Shown: positions 61,400-64,000 of the stretch, one piece after another
Layout of the letters: each line of letters begins with the position of its first letter
How positions within the stretch are numbered: position 1 is the stretch's first letter
Source of the DNA: Phytoseiulus persimilis
Taxonomy: Eukaryota > Arthropoda > Arachnida > Mesostigmata > Phytoseiidae
Direction: 5' to 3'
Assembly: GCA_037576195.1 (NCBI GenBank)
Contig: CM075102.1
Location: forward strand, 45,442,745 to 45,506,744
DNA length: 64,000 nucleotides
Notes under the pieces: generated by a model
What the model was told of the DNA's origin: nothing
The model's database searches: none
The model's input: only the letters and a program-made list of their open reading frames with translations
Position numbers and translations under genes: made by a program

Positions 61400-62590
61400 T
61401 CAAACGATTGATGTGTTTTGCTTTATCCGATCGGGGAGACGGGGGCTCTGCTGTTTCTTTGTCTTTGGTCGATCCCTCAAAGCGATAGGGTCCTTGGATG
61501 TGGGAGAAGGTGAAGGCTGTCGGATTTTTTCTACGATAGTTGACATTTTCCTAAGGACGCCGTTTACCTCCGAGTTCGATGTGATGAAATCAGCTGCCAA
61601 ACAGCAGCGGCAAGTCAGTACGATGACGGCTAGCAGCCAAACCGCCGTGCTCAACCAGGTGAACAGCTCAGCCACTGTGCGGTAGAGATGCACTTCGTTC
61701 ATGAACAAAGTCGCGTTTTCCGGTCGGAGAGTCTTGAATTGTTGACACCTGTACGAAGACAAGGGTTCAAAGCGGGTGCTCAAGGCGCGGCAACGAATAG
61801 AATCCGGATGAGGACGCGTGATTAAGAAACCCAGAAACACTCACTCGTTGGCCGACGACTCCTGACTGAAAGCCTTGGTGAATTCGGCAACTCCGCCGCT
61901 GAGAAGAGAGCTGCTCACCACTGAGAGGAGTGTGAGGATGATTGTGAAGAAAATCGCGGGTACAACGAGCTTCCACGACTGGATCACTCTGTAAGGGAAT
62001 GAGTGACATGATTGAGCCCCGTAATGCGGGTGCCAAGCGTAGTTGTTTTCCCAGGCTGACTTGGCCGCCGAAGATCTTACGTCTCGTCGGGCCGCGTCTT
62101 GGCATCCGAAGTGCACGCGATGAAGAACCAGCAGCCGATGATAGCATATACTACGGAAGCGATGACACTGAAGTACACGAAGCTACACGTGTGATCGTTG
62201 TTGGTTTTGTTTGGCGGTACTTCGCAATCCGTCGATGCGTCTTTGGCTGAGGATTCAATGACGAATGATAGAACTATTAGGAGTCGCCTACTAAATCAGG
62301 TGGTTGGAGGTGCCTCCGAAGTCGATGGAAGAGAAAATGCGGAATGATATCATCATGATATCCTAAGCTTCTCGAGCAAGTCATCGCGTTGTATCGCACT
62401 TACATTTAACTTCTGGTTTTGCGTACAGTATACACATGTGCATGTCCTGGTTGAAGAGACTGTTCAGCCCTTTGTAACCGACTAGAGTACCGATGGAGAA
62501 AGCTACAGCTGCAAGGTAGATGATGATCTGCATGGCACGCCAGGAACCAGCTTTCCGCAGGGGCGGGGTGGTCGTCGGCGGAGACACCAT
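61400..62590 (-). CDS. TMEM179: TMEM179-like four-pass membrane protein
   Basis: Four exons, 62590-62404, 62246-62081, 61988-61845 and 61748-61400, join in phases 1, 2, 2 to 281 aa (human TMEM179 about 233). Membrane segments lie at about 20-38 (MQIIIYLAAVAFSIGTLVGY), 85-106 (FVYFSVIASVVYAIIGCWFF), 125-148 (VVPAIFFTIILTLLSVVSSS) and 193-211 (ELFTWLSTAVWLLAVIVLT). The order of short Cys-containing loops and the first-loop CILYAK after TM1 resemble the TMEM179 family, whose function is poorly known. An NKT sequon precedes TM2, in the predicted extracellular loop. A long basic Ser/Pro-rich C-tail is predicted cytosolic. The ATG directly follows an acceptor (CTTCAG), so a 5'-UTR exon exists upstream. 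Similarity is moderate. Confidence 0.75.
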
Positions 62591-64000
62591 CTGAAGAAAT
62601 TGGAACGTCTTTTCATTATATGAGATGATAATGGTTGTATACACTGCGGAAGTTTAGCCGATACCGACTGGATTAGAAGCCTCAGGTAAGGAGCCGCTGA
62701 CCGCCGCACTGTTGTCCTTCTGGACCTCGATGGGCACACGCTGAAACAGGAACTTCGAGGCTCTCCTGTCTCCCGTAACCACTTCAATGTGCCCTCCGAG
62801 AAGAAATGATTTCATTGGGAAGAGGAGTCGAGCTCACGGCACAGGACAGCCAAATAAGATCCAGAATATCGCAGCGAATCTGGGCCTTCTATCGGCTCAA
62901 AAAGCTCGACGTCTAGGGATTCTCTCATCTCTATCGCTCTCAAGACTGGGGACGGGCTGAGCTCGAATCTGCAATCCTGCTGCGGATTTTCGAGCGATCA
63001 CCCTCGGAGTTCACCGACTGTGCGCAATCTTTCTTCCATCCGGAATCCCGAGCCTGCCTCAGGACGTACCCGAGTCTTCTCCACTGCTGCGTTCCCAATC
63101 ACTAACAAAGACCAAAGAGGCGAGGTATGGTGAAACAATCTCACAGCACACAGGACGTGCAATTACATCTTCTTCTCCCTATGGGGGGAAAGGAAAATGT
63201 ATTTTGGCATCCTTGGGATACGTTTCCGTGAGCTCGCGAACCGGCTTGAACGGATATTTCGTTTCTATATGGACGACGCGTCGTCTCGAGCTTCCGGAGG
63301 GAAAACGTTCTTGGGTGAAAAGAGCCGCTATCCCAACTTGCAAAGGAGCCCAGCTATCTCAATGATTCCGTGAGCGACCCAAGCTTCAAGGACAGAACGG
63401 AATCGATACGAGACAATGTCCGGTTCGTGCTCGGTTATCGGCAGCCGTAATGATGAAGCCGCGGATGCTTTGACATTTTAGTTCACTGAATCTCAAGCGT
63501 CGAAGTGCGATGCATTGCAGTCAGTCCAACTTCCACCGGGAGGAATTCCGACCTTCCCGTTCCACAGTGTGGGCCTCGGCCCCGAATTGTTCCAGATAAT
63601 CTCAAATTGTTGAGTAGACCCTACGGGGTGAGTGTCGAGAGAGCGGAGTATGAAAGCCCCGCTACCGATCTCCTATTCCAGTCATGCTGTGCTATTGGGC
63701 TCAGCAGTATCAACTTCAAGACAGAGCCGAGCGCCTTCCGAAATGTCCGCCTTGCCAAATCAAGCCCAGTGGGCCGGCCAATAACCTCGAGAGTAGGCCC
63801 AGCAGGGGGAATGTTTGAGAACCGCCGATCCATTTCGTTCTGACCACACCGGAGCGAGCGAGTCTTCCCCGGAACCAAGTACCTCAAACTAAGTGTCACA
63901 CCCAAGATCGTTCATAGAAAAATTCTCCGAGCCGGAGAACATTGAACAGTTGCCTCGAGGAAGCTCGCACGGCAACCAAGAGCTGACCTACGACTTTGGT
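62591..64000. other. right-hand edge, no gene seen
   Basis: This interval must contain the TMEM179-like 5'-UTR exon and promoter. The open frames at 63505-63843 and 63621-63905 overlap on opposite strands and show no family features. Confidence 0.4.

Noticed and set aside
63505-63905. overlapping frames at the right edge
   Set aside because: Both strands are open over the same stretch, with no recognisable domain or splice sites.

Overview
The window is nuclear DNA of an animal, most likely an arthropod, with roughly balanced base composition. The genes are split by GT-AG introns that are mostly 58-150 nt long, and several carry AATAAA signals very close to their stop codons. Animal-specific families are present (transmembrane collagen, DEG/ENaC channel, TMEM179-like tetraspan), as are small secreted His/Gly-rich proteins of arthropod style. 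A mite or other chelicerate is a guess from the compact introns and base composition; it is not demonstrated.

Layout. Positions 1-24054 hold one minus-strand gene for a type II transmembrane collagen. Its six small exons lie in introns of up to 12.2 kb that contain no other supported gene. From 24.7 to 48.5 kb is a dense housekeeping block: a stand-alone DUF2439 (ZGRF1/Mte1-type) protein (+), a possible small ORF (-), a Tctex-type dynein light chain (+), GTF3C1, the TFIIIC subunit that binds the tRNA B box (-), exportin-T/XPOT (+), GRWD1 (-), an uncertain ORF (+), DCAF17 (+) and UQCRH (-). GTF3C1 and XPOT, which act at the start and end of nuclear tRNA biogenesis, lie head to head. Positions 49.2-53.0 kb are repeat-derived: a 45-bp minisatellite of about 22 units, a decayed non-LTR reverse transcriptase fragment, and fold-back repeats. 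From 53.0 to 62.6 kb lie a 76-aa secreted Gly/His peptide (+), a complete 11-exon DEG/ENaC channel (-), a 263-aa secreted repeat protein (+), an unidentified exon (-) and a TMEM179-like gene (-). The last 1.4 kb shows nothing supportable.

Gene models were built by hand from translated frames, splice consensus, phase agreement and remembered family alignments. The DUF2439, DYNLT, XPOT, GRWD1, DCAF17, UQCRH, DEG/ENaC, TMEM179 and 76-aa peptide models close with consistent phase at every junction. GTF3C1 has two unresolved junctions, and the C-terminal end of the collagen is uncertain.
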